64,000 bases of DNA from Streptomyces sp. NBRC 109706. Lineage in GTDB: Bacteria > Actinomycetota > Actinomycetes > Streptomycetales > Streptomycetaceae. The position numbers were made by a program, and so were the translations under genes. The notes under the pieces were generated by a model. The model was not told the DNA's origin. It saw only the letters and a program-made list of their open reading frames with translations, and did not search any database. Where the stretch lies: positions 124,001 through 188,000 of the forward strand of contig NZ_BBOM01000004.1 in assembly GCF_000974485.1 (NCBI RefSeq), read 5' to 3'. This document shows positions 7,257 through 17,100 of the stretch, in pieces; within the stretch, counting starts at the first letter, position 1, and the number at the start of each line of letters is the position of its first letter.

Positions 7257-8012
7257 ATGGATCTGCGTATCGTGACGCTCGCCGAGCGGCCCGGGTTGAA
7301 GTCTTCTTTCGCGAGTGCCGAGACCGAGCCTTGGCCCGCGTTCATGGATGAGGACCCCATCGGCAACCTTTACTACAGCGATGTCAGGACGGCGCATCCG
7401 GAGTTTGGGCTGATCGCGTATGACGCCGGCGACCCGGATCAGGCGGTGGCCCGCGCGTTCTGTGTGCCGTTCGCCTGGGACGGTGACCCGGCGGCGGGGG
7501 AGTTGCCCGTCGACGGGTGGGACGGGGTGATCTGGCGGTCGGCGCGTGATCGGCAGGTCGGGCGGAAGCCGAACCTCGTCTCGGCGTTGGAGATCAGTGT
7601 TCCCAAGGATCTCCAGGGCACGGGGCTCTCCGGTCGGATGCTCGCGGCGATGCGGGAGAACGCGGCCCGGCTGGGGTTCGAGCATCTGGTCGCGCCGGTG
7701 CGGCCGAACCACAAGCATCTGGTCCCCGACCTGCCGATCGACGCGTACGCCGCGCTGGTCAGGGAGGACGGGCTGCCGCAGGATCCGTGGCTGCGCGTCC
7801 ATGTTCGGGCCGGTGGACGGATCGTCGGCACCTGCAAACGCGCGATGGTCATCCCCGGCACGCTGGCGGAGTGGCGCTCCTGGACGGGCCTGCCGTTCGA
7901 CGAGACGGGGCCGGTCGTGGTGCCCGGCGCGCTGGTGCCGGTCCACTGCGATGTCGAGCACGGTGTCGCGGTCTATGTCGAACCGGGAGTCTGGGTGCAC
8001 CACCGGCTGTGA
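7257..8012 (+). CDS. GNAT-family N-acetyltransferase-like protein
   Basis: This is a 251-aa protein. The central segment SALEISVPKDLQGTGLSGRM followed by LAAMRENAARLGFEHLVAPV matches GNAT motif A. That motif is the beta-4 strand, the pyrophosphate-binding loop with Q-G-T-G-L-S in the Q/RxxGxG/A position, and helix alpha-3. The rest is longer than a minimal GNAT (about 150 aa). It contains a His/Asp-rich N-terminal part and a beta-rich C-terminal third ending VYVEPGVWVHHRL. The acetyl acceptor is unknown. The start lacks a Shine-Dalgarno sequence and looks leaderless (see 7245-7250). It is followed 174 bases later by the first RHS toxin. Confidence 0.75.
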   Translation: MDLRIVTLAERPGLKSSFASAETEPWPAFMDEDPIGNLYYSDVRTAHPEFGLIAYDAGDPDQAVARAFCVPFAWDGDPAAGELPVDGWDGVIWRSARDRQVGRKPNLVSALEISVPKDLQGTGLSGRMLAAMRENAARLGFEHLVAPVRPNHKHLVPDLPIDAYAALVREDGLPQDPWLRVHVRAGGRIVGTCKRAMVIPGTLAEWRSWTGLPFDETGPVVVPGALVPVHCDVEHGVAVYVEPGVWVHHRL

Positions 8013-8186
8013 ACGGCCCGTGGCCCGCCGGGTGGTTCAAAGCGCGTTCGAGTGGTCCGAACAGGAGCCGCGTGTGACGTGAAGAACCCGGGGGTGCGGG
8101 TTTGGGGGGCGCCGGTGGGGCAGCATCCTTCCGGCGGCGGCCGGGTGCCGTCGACTCGCCTCCGTTTTTGTGGCCGGGAGTTGGAA

Positions 8187-11100
8187 ATGGGACGTCCCGC
8201 TGACTGGTCTCCGCTGGATCTGGATTCCGATCCGACGCCGGGGGATCCGGACGAGGTCCGTGAACTCGCGGACGAGCTGCAGGAGTTCGCCGACGATGTC
8301 GGGGAGGCGCTGGGCACCATCCGGGGGATGGCCTCGGAGCGGGCGATGTTGGACTGGGCGGGGCTCTCGGCCGACACGTTCCGCGCCGAGTTCGAGAGCG
8401 TGCCGGGGAACCTCACCAAGCTGGAGGAGTCCTACTCGCTCTGTTCGCAGGCGCTGCAGGGCTACTGGCCGCAGTTGCAGACCGCGCAGGGGATGGCCGA
8501 CCGGGCGTTGGACCGGGCGATCTCGGCGCGGGCCGATCTGGCCGGCGCCAGCTTCGCGTTGGAGGAGGCGCAGGACTGGGTGGGCCGGGCCGGCGAGGAG
8601 GCCGAGCGGCTGCAGCGCGAGGGCGAACGGGAGAACGTCGAGCCGCCGGACGAGGACACCGTCCGGGCCGCGGCGCGGGATCAGCAGGCCGCCGCCTCGG
8701 CGGCCGGCGCGGCGCAGGCGCGGGTCGCGGACGCGGAGCAACGGCTGGACGCCGCACGGCAGTTGGCGCAGGACGCCCGCGAGATGCGGGAGGAGGCGGC
8801 CCGGATCTGCGCCCAGGGCGTCGACGAGGCGAGCGACGCCGGCATTCAGAACAAGAAGTGGTGGGAGAAGCTGATCGAGTGGCTGTCCGACGCCTGGGAC
8901 ACGCTGGTCAGCATCTGCAAGGTCATCGTCGCGGTGCTGGGCGTGGTGGCCATGATCATCGGTGGGCCGCTGGCGTTGGTGGTGCTGGCGGCGGCCGTGG
9001 TGGTGCTGGCGGATACGTTGGTGAAATTCGCCCAGGGCAAGGCGGGGTTGCTCGATGTGGCGTTCGCCGCGCTGGACTGCATCCCCGGGATGCGGGGCCT
9101 GACCACCCTCGGCGGGCTCGCCAGGGGCGTCAAGGGGCTGGCCACCACGGGGATCAAGGGGCTGAAGCAGGGCGCGTTGCGGCTGGGCCGGATCGGCCGG
9201 GGCGAGGGCATCCCGATGACCGCGCGCAACGCCTGCGGCGACCCGGTGGACGTGGCCACCGGCGAGCTGTTGATGTCGGCGGTCGATGTCGAACTGCCGG
9301 GCGTGCTGCCGCTGGTGCTGGAGCGGCACCATATCTCCAGCTATCGCGCGGGGGGTTGGTTCGGCTCGTCGTGGACGTCCACGCTGGACCAGCGGCTGGT
9401 CCTGGAGGAGCACGGCGCCCGGCTGCTCACCGCCGACGGGATGACGTTGCTCTATCCGCGTCCCATGGTGGACGAGCCGGTGCTTCCGGTGGAGGGGCCG
9501 CGTTGGACGCTCTCCTGGGACGGGCGGGCCGGCACGCCGTTGACGGTGGACCAACGGGACGGCATCCGGCTGCACTTCGCGCCCGTTGCCGGCCGGCCGG
9601 GCAGTGAGCTGCCGCTGGTCGCGATCACCGACCGGCATGACAACCGCGTCCAGTTCGCCTACGACGAGGCGGGCGCGCCGACCGATGTCCACCACTCCGG
9701 CGGCTACCACCTGGGCGTCACCACCCGGGACGGCCGGGTCACCGCGCTGCGGCTGCTCAGCCATCCCGAGCGGCCGGTCCTGATGTCCTACGGCTATGAC
9801 GCGGCCGGACTGCCGCACGAGATCCGACAGGGCGACGACGGGCCGCCGCTGCGGTTCGCCTACGACCGGCACGCCCGGATGACCCGCTGGGAGGACCGCA
9901 ACGGCTACTGGTACTCCTACGACTACGACGAACGGGGCCGCTGCGTCTTCACCACCGGCACCGACCGGGTGTTGGAGTACCGCTACGCCTACGACGAGGA
10001 GAACCTGCGCACCGACGTCACCGACTCGTTGGGGCAGACCACCCGCTACCAGTTCAACGACTGCTTCCAACTCATCGCCCAGACCGACCCGTTGGGCGCG
10101 ACCACCAGCCACGTCCTGGACCGTTACGACCGCTCGCTGACCAGGACCGATCCGCTGGGCCGGGTCACCCGCTTCGGCTACAGCCCGGAGGGGCACCTCG
10201 CGGAGCTGGTCCGTCCCGACGGTCTGGCCGCCCGGCTCGACCACAACGAGTTGGGGCAGGTCACGGAGGTCGTGCAGGCCGACGGCTCCGTCTGGCGGCA
10301 GGCGTTCGACGCGGCCGGGGACCTGGTCGTCCTCCAGGACCCGGCCGAGCGGCGCACGCGGTACGCCTATGACGCGCATGGCGGACTGGCCGAGGTGAGG
10401 GACCCGTCCGGGGACACCACCCGGATCCGTTCGGACGCGGCCGGGCTGCCGCTGGAGGTGACCGGCCCGGACGGCGAGGTCACCCGCTACACCAGGGACC
10501 CGTTCGGCCGGGTCACCGCCGTCACCGACCCCTCGGGCGCCGAGACCCGCTTCGTATGGTCGGTCACGGGCCGACTGCTGAGCCAGACGGACCCGTTGGG
10601 CGGCGTCCGCAGCTGGGCCTATGACGCCGAGGGCAACTGCACCGCAAGCGTCGACGAGACGGGCGCCACCACCACGATCGACTACGGCGCCTTCGATCTC
10701 CCGATCCGCCGCACCGGGCCCGACGGCGTGGTCCACCGCATCGAACGGGACACCGAGCTGCGCCTGACCGGCGTGATCGACCCGCTGGGCCGGGCCTGGC
10801 GGTACGACTACGACCCCAACGGGCGGCTGCTCGCCCAGACCGACTTCGACGGCCGGGTCACGAGCTACCGCAGGGACGCCGCCGGGCAGCTCGTCGAACG
10901 GGTCAACCCGGCGGGGCAGTCGGTCCGTTACCGCTACGACCCGTTGGGGCGGGTGGTGGAGTCGGCCACCTCGGACGGCGGCGTGACCACGTTCACCCGC
11001 GATCCGATCGGCCGCGTCGTCGCCGCCGAGAGCCCGGGCACGGTGCTGACCCGTTCCTATGACATCCGGGGGGAGTGGCTGAGCGAGACGGTCAACGGCC

Positions 11101-12710
11101 GTACGTTGACCGTCAGTCGGGATGCCCTCGGGCAGATCGTCGAGCGCACCACGCCGGCCGGGGTGCACAGCGCCTGGGCCTACGCGGGGCTCGCGGCCCC
11201 CACCGCGCTGACCGTCGCGGGGCGCACCGTCGCGTTCGCCGGCACGGCACACGGCCGGGGCGCCGCCCGCACCTACGGCGGCCGGCTGACGGTCTCCGTC
11301 GAGCTGGACGCGGCGGGGCGGCCGACGGAGCAGCTGGTCACCGGGCCAGAGGGCCGGAACATCGCGGGACAGCGTTACGCCTACCGCGCCGACCACCACC
11401 TCACGGGCCTCACCGGCCGGGGCGGCCCGATCGATCTCACCCTCGACCCGAGGGGCCGGGTGACGGCCGTCAACGGGCCTGCCGGCGAGGAGCGTTACGC
11501 CTACACCGACACGGGCGACCAGGCCGAGGCCGACTGGGCGCACGGCGACCGTGCGGCGGCCGGGCCACGGAGCTACACCGGCACCCTGCTCACCGACGCG
11601 GGACGCACCCACTACACCTATGACGCGGCCGGCCGGGTGGTCGCCAGGCGGCGGAAGAACCTCTCCAAGAAGCCGGACAGCTGGGCCTACACCTGGGACG
11701 CCGACGACCGGCTGACCTCCGTCACCACCCCGGACGGCACCGTCTGGCGCTACCACTACGACGCCTTCGGCCGCCGCGCCGCCAAGGAACGGCTGGGCCC
11801 CGACGGCGAAACCCCGGTCGAACGCGTCGACTTCACCTGGCAGGACGCCGACCTGGTCGAGCAGACCGCCACCGGCGACACCCGGGGGCCCGCCACCCTC
11901 ACCTGGGAGCACGAGGGCGGCACCCCGCTGCTGCAACTGGAGAGCACGGGCCGGTCCGCCGACCAGCACGAGACGGACCGACGGTTCTTCGCCATCGTCT
12001 CCGACCTGGTCGGCCGGCCCACCCACCTGATCGACGAGGAGGGGGAGACGGCCTGGGAGTCCCGCACCACCCTCTGGGGCGCGCCGCTGCCCGGCGGATC
12101 GAGGACGACCGACACCCCGCTGCGTTTCCCCGGCCAGTACGCGGACGCCGAGACCGGCTGGCACTACAACCACCACCGGCACTACGACCCGGAGACCGGC
12201 CGCTACACCACCGCCGACCCGCTCGGCCTCGCCCCGGCCGAGAACCCCCGGGTCTATGTGCACAACCCGCTGACCTGGTCGGACCCGTTGGGCCTGGCGC
12301 CCCATTCGGCGCTGATCACCGGGTTCCGGCTGCAGACCGCGCACCGGCTGAGCCGGCGGATGCGGGTGGACGCGGCCGGCAATGTCTCCATCACCGGCCG
12401 GCAGCATCTGTATGTCAACCTCAGCAACGACATCAGACACACCCTCAACTTCCGTGGCGGGCAGGGGGAGATCGTCTCCTTCCAGCTGCGGCAGAGCTTC
12501 CTCGACCAGATCCGGAGGACCGCCATCCCGCAGCGGAACCCCGGCCAGTACACGCCCGAGCAGTGGAAGCAGATGAAACAGACCCACCCGGAGATCTCCG
12601 ACCCGACCAAGGGAGAAGATCTCTACGGACTGCCGGGCAGTATGCTCGACGAGTTCCAGGAGGCCATCGTCCCCGGCTCCGGAAAGATCATCAAGAACGA
12701 GTCGAGTTGA
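8187..12710 (+). CDS. RHS/YD-repeat polymorphic toxin 1, WXG-like N terminus
   Basis: This is a 1,507-aa protein. Residues 1-100 are helical and contain LDWAGLSADTF, a WxG turn as in WXG100/LXG export domains. Residues 100-240 are coiled-coil-like. Residues 247-280 are two hydrophobic stretches. CGDPVDVATGEL near residue 350 is the DUF6531/RHS N-plug signature. YD repeats fill roughly 480-1290. FPGQYADAETGWHYN then TADPLGLAP ... SDPLGLAP is the RHS core end, where self-cleavage releases the toxin. The last 135 residues are a variable toxin domain (HLYVNLSND, EIVSFQLRQSFLDQIRRTAI, GSGKIIK) that I cannot assign. The ATG at 8187 has GGGAG six bases upstream; an upstream in-frame GTG or ATG adds unlikely sequence. 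Candidate immunity gene: 12749-13324. Confidence 0.9.
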   Translation: MGRPADWSPLDLDSDPTPGDPDEVRELADELQEFADDVGEALGTIRGMASERAMLDWAGLSADTFRAEFESVPGNLTKLEESYSLCSQALQGYWPQLQTAQGMADRALDRAISARADLAGASFALEEAQDWVGRAGEEAERLQREGERENVEPPDEDTVRAAARDQQAAASAAGAAQARVADAEQRLDAARQLAQDAREMREEAARICAQGVDEASDAGIQNKKWWEKLIEWLSDAWDTLVSICKVIVAVLGVVAMIIGGPLALVVLAAAVVVLADTLVKFAQGKAGLLDVAFAALDCIPGMRGLTTLGGLARGVKGLATTGIKGLKQGALRLGRIGRGEGIPMTARNACGDPVDVATGELLMSAVDVELPGVLPLVLERHHISSYRAGGWFGSSWTSTLDQRLVLEEHGARLLTADGMTLLYPRPMVDEPVLPVEGPRWTLSWDGRAGTPLTVDQRDGIRLHFAPVAGRPGSELPLVAITDRHDNRVQFAYDEAGAPTDVHHSGGYHLGVTTRDGRVTALRLLSHPERPVLMSYGYDAAGLPHEIRQGDDGPPLRFAYDRHARMTRWEDRNGYWYSYDYDERGRCVFTTGTDRVLEYRYAYDEENLRTDVTDSLGQTTRYQFNDCFQLIAQTDPLGATTSHVLDRYDRSLTRTDPLGRVTRFGYSPEGHLAELVRPDGLAARLDHNELGQVTEVVQADGSVWRQAFDAAGDLVVLQDPAERRTRYAYDAHGGLAEVRDPSGDTTRIRSDAAGLPLEVTGPDGEVTRYTRDPFGRVTAVTDPSGAETRFVWSVTGRLLSQTDPLGGVRSWAYDAEGNCTASVDETGATTTIDYGAFDLPIRRTGPDGVVHRIERDTELRLTGVIDPLGRAWRYDYDPNGRLLAQTDFDGRVTSYRRDAAGQLVERVNPAGQSVRYRYDPLGRVVESATSDGGVTTFTRDPIGRVVAAESPGTVLTRSYDIRGEWLSETVNGRTLTVSRDALGQIVERTTPAGVHSAWAYAGLAAPTALTVAGRTVAFAGTAHGRGAARTYGGRLTVSVELDAAGRPTEQLVTGPEGRNIAGQRYAYRADHHLTGLTGRGGPIDLTLDPRGRVTAVNGPAGEERYAYTDTGDQAEADWAHGDRAAAGPRSYTGTLLTDAGRTHYTYDAAGRVVARRRKNLSKKPDSWAYTWDADDRLTSVTTPDGTVWRYHYDAFGRRAAKERLGPDGETPVERVDFTWQDADLVEQTATGDTRGPATLTWEHEGGTPLLQLESTGRSADQHETDRRFFAIVSDLVGRPTHLIDEEGETAWESRTTLWGAPLPGGSRTTDTPLRFPGQYADAETGWHYNHHRHYDPETGRYTTADPLGLAPAENPRVYVHNPLTWSDPLGLAPHSALITGFRLQTAHRLSRRMRVDAAGNVSITGRQHLYVNLSNDIRHTLNFRGGQGEIVSFQLRQSFLDQIRRTAIPQRNPGQYTPEQWKQMKQTHPEISDPTKGEDLYGLPGSMLDEFQEAIVPGSGKIIKNESS

Positions 12711-12748
12711 GCCGCGACCCGGCCGACCGAGCGCCCGGAGGAGACGCC

Positions 12749-13324
12749 GTGGTCCACGCGGAGGACGAGGAGCTGGCGGCCGAGCTGGCGGCCGAACGAC
12801 ACCGGCTCACCCACCGGCCCCCCGACGACGAGGGCATCCCCGCGTTCGCCTATCTGGAGGTGCGCCCCGGGGTGGCCGTCGGCGACTACGCCCGCCACCT
12901 CCGCTCGGTGCTCGACCCGACGCTGGCCATCGCCGCGACGGCCGACTTCGACGCGGCCGAGCTGCCGACCGGCGACATCCCCGACTGGTTCGCCCGCGTC
13001 TCCGGCCAACCGTCCCAGGAGACAGCGGAGTTCGCGGCAGCGGGACGGGCCAGCTACGCGGACCACCCGGGCACCGACGGGCCCTGGGAGCTGCGGGACT
13101 GGCTCTCCCGCTTCGAGCCCGAGTACGGCATGCGCGGCTGGGCCTGGTGGGACCTCACCGCCCCGGCCCCCGACCGGCTGCGGATCTGGGTGGACTGCGG
13201 CACCGAGCCCTGGTTCGCCCACCTCGACCTGCTGTGGCTGGCCTACACGGCGGGCGCGGTCTCCGTCGCACCGCCCGAGGTGGTGGAGAGCGACATCTGG
13301 GCCGCCGAACCGCCCGTGGGGTGA
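12749..13324 (+). CDS. Candidate immunity protein for RHS toxin 1
   Basis: This is a 191-aa acidic cytosolic protein (many Asp and Glu, no signal or membrane segment) that begins 39 bases after the toxin. The GTG start is chosen because GGAGGAG lies five bases upstream. An alternative TTG at 12707 overlaps the toxin stop. Tryptophans cluster in the C-terminal half (GPWELRDWLSRFEPEYGMRG, then WAWWDLTA), followed by a beta strand pattern (RLRIWVDCGTEPWF). I do not recognise the family. The immunity role is inferred from position directly behind the toxin tip, small size and acidity, all usual for polymorphic toxin immunity genes. No Imm family is claimed. Confidence 0.65.
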   Translation: MVHAEDEELAAELAAERHRLTHRPPDDEGIPAFAYLEVRPGVAVGDYARHLRSVLDPTLAIAATADFDAAELPTGDIPDWFARVSGQPSQETAEFAAAGRASYADHPGTDGPWELRDWLSRFEPEYGMRGWAWWDLTAPAPDRLRIWVDCGTEPWFAHLDLLWLAYTAGAVSVAPPEVVESDIWAAEPPVG

Positions 13325-13407
13325 GCCCCGGGCCGGTTGTCAGTGCCTCCGGTTAGCCTCCGAAGGACACGACATCCGGCACCCGGCATCCCACGGAGGA
13401 CGGCAGC

Positions 13408-13851
13408 ATGACCGAGAAACACACGGCCGAGGCGACGCGAAGCGGCACCGGCCCCCCGGCCGACGTCCGGGGCGGCGCCAATATCGCCATGAAGATCCCG
13501 GCGGCCGACTACGCGGCCACGGTCTCCTTCTACCGCGACACCCTCGGCCTGGAAGTCGTCGACGAGGCCGAGGGCGAGGCCACCGGCGCCGCCACCGTCT
13601 CCCACACCTGCGCCTTCCGCTTCGGCCCCACCACGCTCTGGCTCGACCGGGTCGAGGGCCTGGCCCGCTCCGATCTCTGGCTCGAACTGCGCACGCCGGC
13701 CCTGGAGTCCGCCGTCGAACGCCTGGCCGCCGCCGGCCACCGCGTCTGTGACGAGGTCGAGCCCTTCACCGACCCGTCCACCAGGGCCCACTGGATCAGA
13801 AACCCGGCGGGCGTCGTACACCTCCTCGCCGAGAGCAAGCCGGAGGATTGA
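13408..13851 (+). CDS. VOC-family (glyoxalase/bleomycin resistance-like) protein
   Basis: This 147-aa protein is a single VOC module pair: KIPAADYAATVSFYRDTLGL is the first beta-alpha-beta-beta-beta unit, and SDLWLELRTPALESAVERLA then HWIRNPAGVVHLLAE is the second. A 25-residue polar N-terminal extension precedes it. The ATG at 13408 has GGAGGA eight bases upstream. Family members bind metals or small molecules in isomerase, dioxygenase or drug-binding roles; which applies here cannot be read. It lies between two toxin loci in the same direction but has its own space on both sides, so it may simply be a bystander. Confidence 0.8.
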   Translation: MTEKHTAEATRSGTGPPADVRGGANIAMKIPAADYAATVSFYRDTLGLEVVDEAEGEATGAATVSHTCAFRFGPTTLWLDRVEGLARSDLWLELRTPALESAVERLAAAGHRVCDEVEPFTDPSTRAHWIRNPAGVVHLLAESKPED

Positions 13852-13950
13852 CCGTCCGCATCGAACACACTATGTAGCCAGCCCTGTTGACAGGGTGTGA
13901 GAGGAAACCCGAGGGAACCACCGCACTGTCCTTTTCCTGCCCCGGAGGGC

Positions 13951-13979
13951 GTGACCGGCGCTTTTTCATGATCTATCGT
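13951..13979 (+). promoter_or_regulatory. Promoter upstream of RHS toxin 2
   Basis: GTGACC (13951-13956) and TATCGT (13974-13979) are separated by 17 bases and resemble a vegetative actinobacterial promoter. The toxin gene starts about 120 bases downstream. A CCCTG-N4-CAGGG hairpin with an embedded TTGACA lies further upstream near 13882-13895. Confidence 0.45.
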
Positions 13980-14102
13980 GGTCTCATCACATGAGCGCGT
14001 TCGCCGCTCATACCCGTGACGGCGCCGCCCGGCCTGACCAGCCGGCCCGTTCGGCGCCGAGGCCGGCCAGACCAGCCGGCCGTGTCCCCAGGGGGGTTCG
14101 GG

Positions 14103-17100
14103 ATGGTGCGCCCAGCCGACTGGAGTCCGGTAGACCTGGACCGGGATCCGACACCGGGAGATCCGGACGAGGTCCGTGAACTCGCCGACGACCTACGGGA
14201 GTTCTCCGACGATGTCGGCGAGGCGCTGGGCAAGATCCGGGGGCTCGCCTCGGAACGCGCGGTGCTCGACTGGGCCGGCCTCTCCGCCGACACCTTCCGC
14301 CGCGAGTTCGAGGGCGTCCCCGACAACCTGACCAAACTGGAGGACTCCTACGCGCTCTGCGCCGAAGCGCTCGACGGCTACTGGCCCAAACTCCAGACCG
14401 CCCAGGGCATGGCGGACCGCGCGCTGGACCGGGCGATCAGCGCCCAGGCCGATCTGGCCAGCGCCCAGTCCGCGTTGAGCGACGCCACCGACTGGGTCGG
14501 CCGCGCCGGCGAGGAGGCCGAACGGCTGCAACGCGAGGGCGAACGGGAGAACGTCGAACCCCCGGACGAGGCCGATGTCCGGGCCGCGACCCGCGACCAC
14601 CGGGCCGCCGAATCCGCCGCCACCGCCGCCCGGGGCCGGGTGAACGACGCCCAGGAACGGCTCTCCGCCGCCCGCCAACTGGCCCTCGAAGCACGGGAGA
14701 TGCGCGAGGAGGCGGCCCGGGTCTGCGCCCAGTCCATCGATGAGGCCAGCGACGCCGGCATCCAGAACCGCAAGTGGTGGCAGAAGCCCATCGACTGGGT
14801 GACCGACAACTGGGACACCATCGTCGACATCGCCAAGGCCATCGTCGCCGTCCTCGGCATCGTCGTGATGATCATCGGCGGGCCGCTGGCCTGGGTCGTG
14901 CTGGCCGCCGCGCTGATCGTGCTCGCCGACACCCTGATCAAATACGCCAACGGGGAGGCCAGCCTCTGGGATGTCGCGTTCGCCGCCCTCGACTGCATCC
15001 CGGGGTTCAAGGGCCTCACCACCCTCGGCGGCCTCGCCAAGGGCCTCAAGGGGCTGGCCACCACCGGGCTTCGGGGCCTGCGCGAGGGCGCCCTCGGCCT
15101 CGGCGGGCTGCTGCGCCGGGGCGGGCGGCAGGCCGACGACCTGGTCTGCCAGACCGACCCCATCGACATGGCCACCGGCGAGATGGTGATGGACGCCACC
15201 GATGTGCGGCTCCCCGGCGTGCTGCCGCTGGTGCTGCGCCGCCACCACCGCACCAGCCTGCGCGAGGGCACCTGGTTCGGCCGCTCCTGGACTTCCACGC
15301 TCGACCAGCGCCTCCTCCTTGACTCCGGCGGCGTGCGGCTGACCACCGAGGACGGCATGGTCCTCAGCTATCCGCGCCCCGACGCCGAGTTCGATGTGCT
15401 GCCCGTCGAGGGCCCCCGCTGGCCGCTGGCCTGGGACGGCGCCCCCGGCGGCGCGATCCGGGTCACCCAACGCCAGCACGGCCTCACCCTGCGGTTCGCC
15501 CCCGTGCCTGGCCGACGCGGCGGCGAACTCCCGCTGGTCGAGATCGCCGACCGGTTCGGCAACCGGATCCGCGTCGGCTACGACGCCGAGGGCGCGCCCA
15601 ACGAGGTGGTCCACGACGGCGGTTACCGTCTGGGCCTGACCACGGCCGGCCGCCGGATCACCGCCGTCACCCTGCTCAGCGACCCCGACCAGCCGGTGCT
15701 GGCCCGCTACGGCTACGGCGAACACGGCGACCTCACCGAGGTGTTCGACTCCACCGGGCTGCCGCTGCGGCTGACCTACGACGACCGCCACCGCATCGTC
15801 GGCTGGCGGGACCGCAACGACACCTGGTACCGCTACACCTACGACGAGTCCGGACGCTGCGTCGCCACCGAAGGCACCGACGGCATCCTCGCCAGCCGCG
15901 TCGCTTACCACACCGAACGCCAACAGACCGTCTTCACCGACTCGTTGGGCAACACCACGGTCTACCAGTTCAACGACTGCTGGCAGCCCGTCGCCGAGAC
16001 CGACCCGGCCGGCGGGACCACCCACCGCACCTTCGACCGCTACGACCGCCCCCTCACCGTCACCGACCCACTGGGCCGCACCACCTGCTACGTCTACGAC
16101 GAGGACGGGCGGCTGACCACCATCGTCCGCCCCGACGGGCGCGAGGTCCGCTTCCACTACGACGAGGCCGGGCTGCCCACCTCGGTGGTCGAGGCCGACG
16201 GCTCCGTCACCCGCCAGGAGTTCGACGAACACGGCAACCGCACCGCCGTGACCGACGCCGCCGGCAAGGTCACCCGCTTCACCTACCACCCGGGCGGCGC
16301 CCTCGCCGGCACCGTCGACGCGCTCGGCAACGCCACCACGGCCGTCTGCGACGCGGCCGGACTGCCCGTCGAGGTCCGCACCCCGGACGGCGGCGTCACC
16401 CGCTACCGGCGCAACGCCCTCGGCCAACCCGTGGAGATCACCGACCCGTCCGGCGCGGTCAACCGCCTGGAGTGGACGCCCGAGGGCCGGCCGCTGCACC
16501 GCGTCGACCCGCTCGGCGGCCACCACAGCTGGCGCTGGGACCCCGAGGGCAACTGCCTGGAGAAGAGCGACCCCACCGGCTCCGTCGTCCGCTTCGAGTA
16601 CGGCCCGTTCGACATCCCCGTCGCCGAGACCACCGCCGAGGGCGTGCGCCGCGAGTTCACCCGCGACACCGAGCTGCGACTGCGCCAGGTCCGCGAACCG
16701 GGCGGCGCCACCTGGGAGTACAGCTACGACCCGGCCGGCCGGCTGGTCGCCGAAACCGACTTCGACGGCCGCAGCCGCCGCTACCAGCACGACGCCGCCG
16801 GCCAACTCGTCGCCCGCGTCAACCCGTCGGGCGAGACGTTGACCCTGGAACGGGACGTACTCGGCCAGATAGTGACCCGGAGCGCGCCCGGCGTCACCGC
16901 CACCTTCGAACGCGACCCGCTCGGCCGGCTCCGGCGCGCCGTCCAGGACGGCACCGTCCTGGAGATCGAACGCGACGCCGTGGGACGCGTCACCCGGGAG
17001 ATCTGCGACGGCCGCAGCACCTCCGTCGCGTACGACGCGCTGGGCCGCGTCCACAGCAGGACCACCCCCAGCGGCCACACCAGCCGGCACACCTACGACG

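Noticed and set aside
8037..12587. 1.5-kb-codon antisense frame opposite RHS toxin 1
   Set aside because: Composition is Gly/Val/Arg/Gln-rich shadow sequence; YD repeats on the sense strand explain its openness.
12563..12748. Upstream extension of immunity gene 1 into the toxin
   Set aside because: The overlap codes out-of-frame toxin sequence; GGAGGAG before GTG 12749 marks the likely start.
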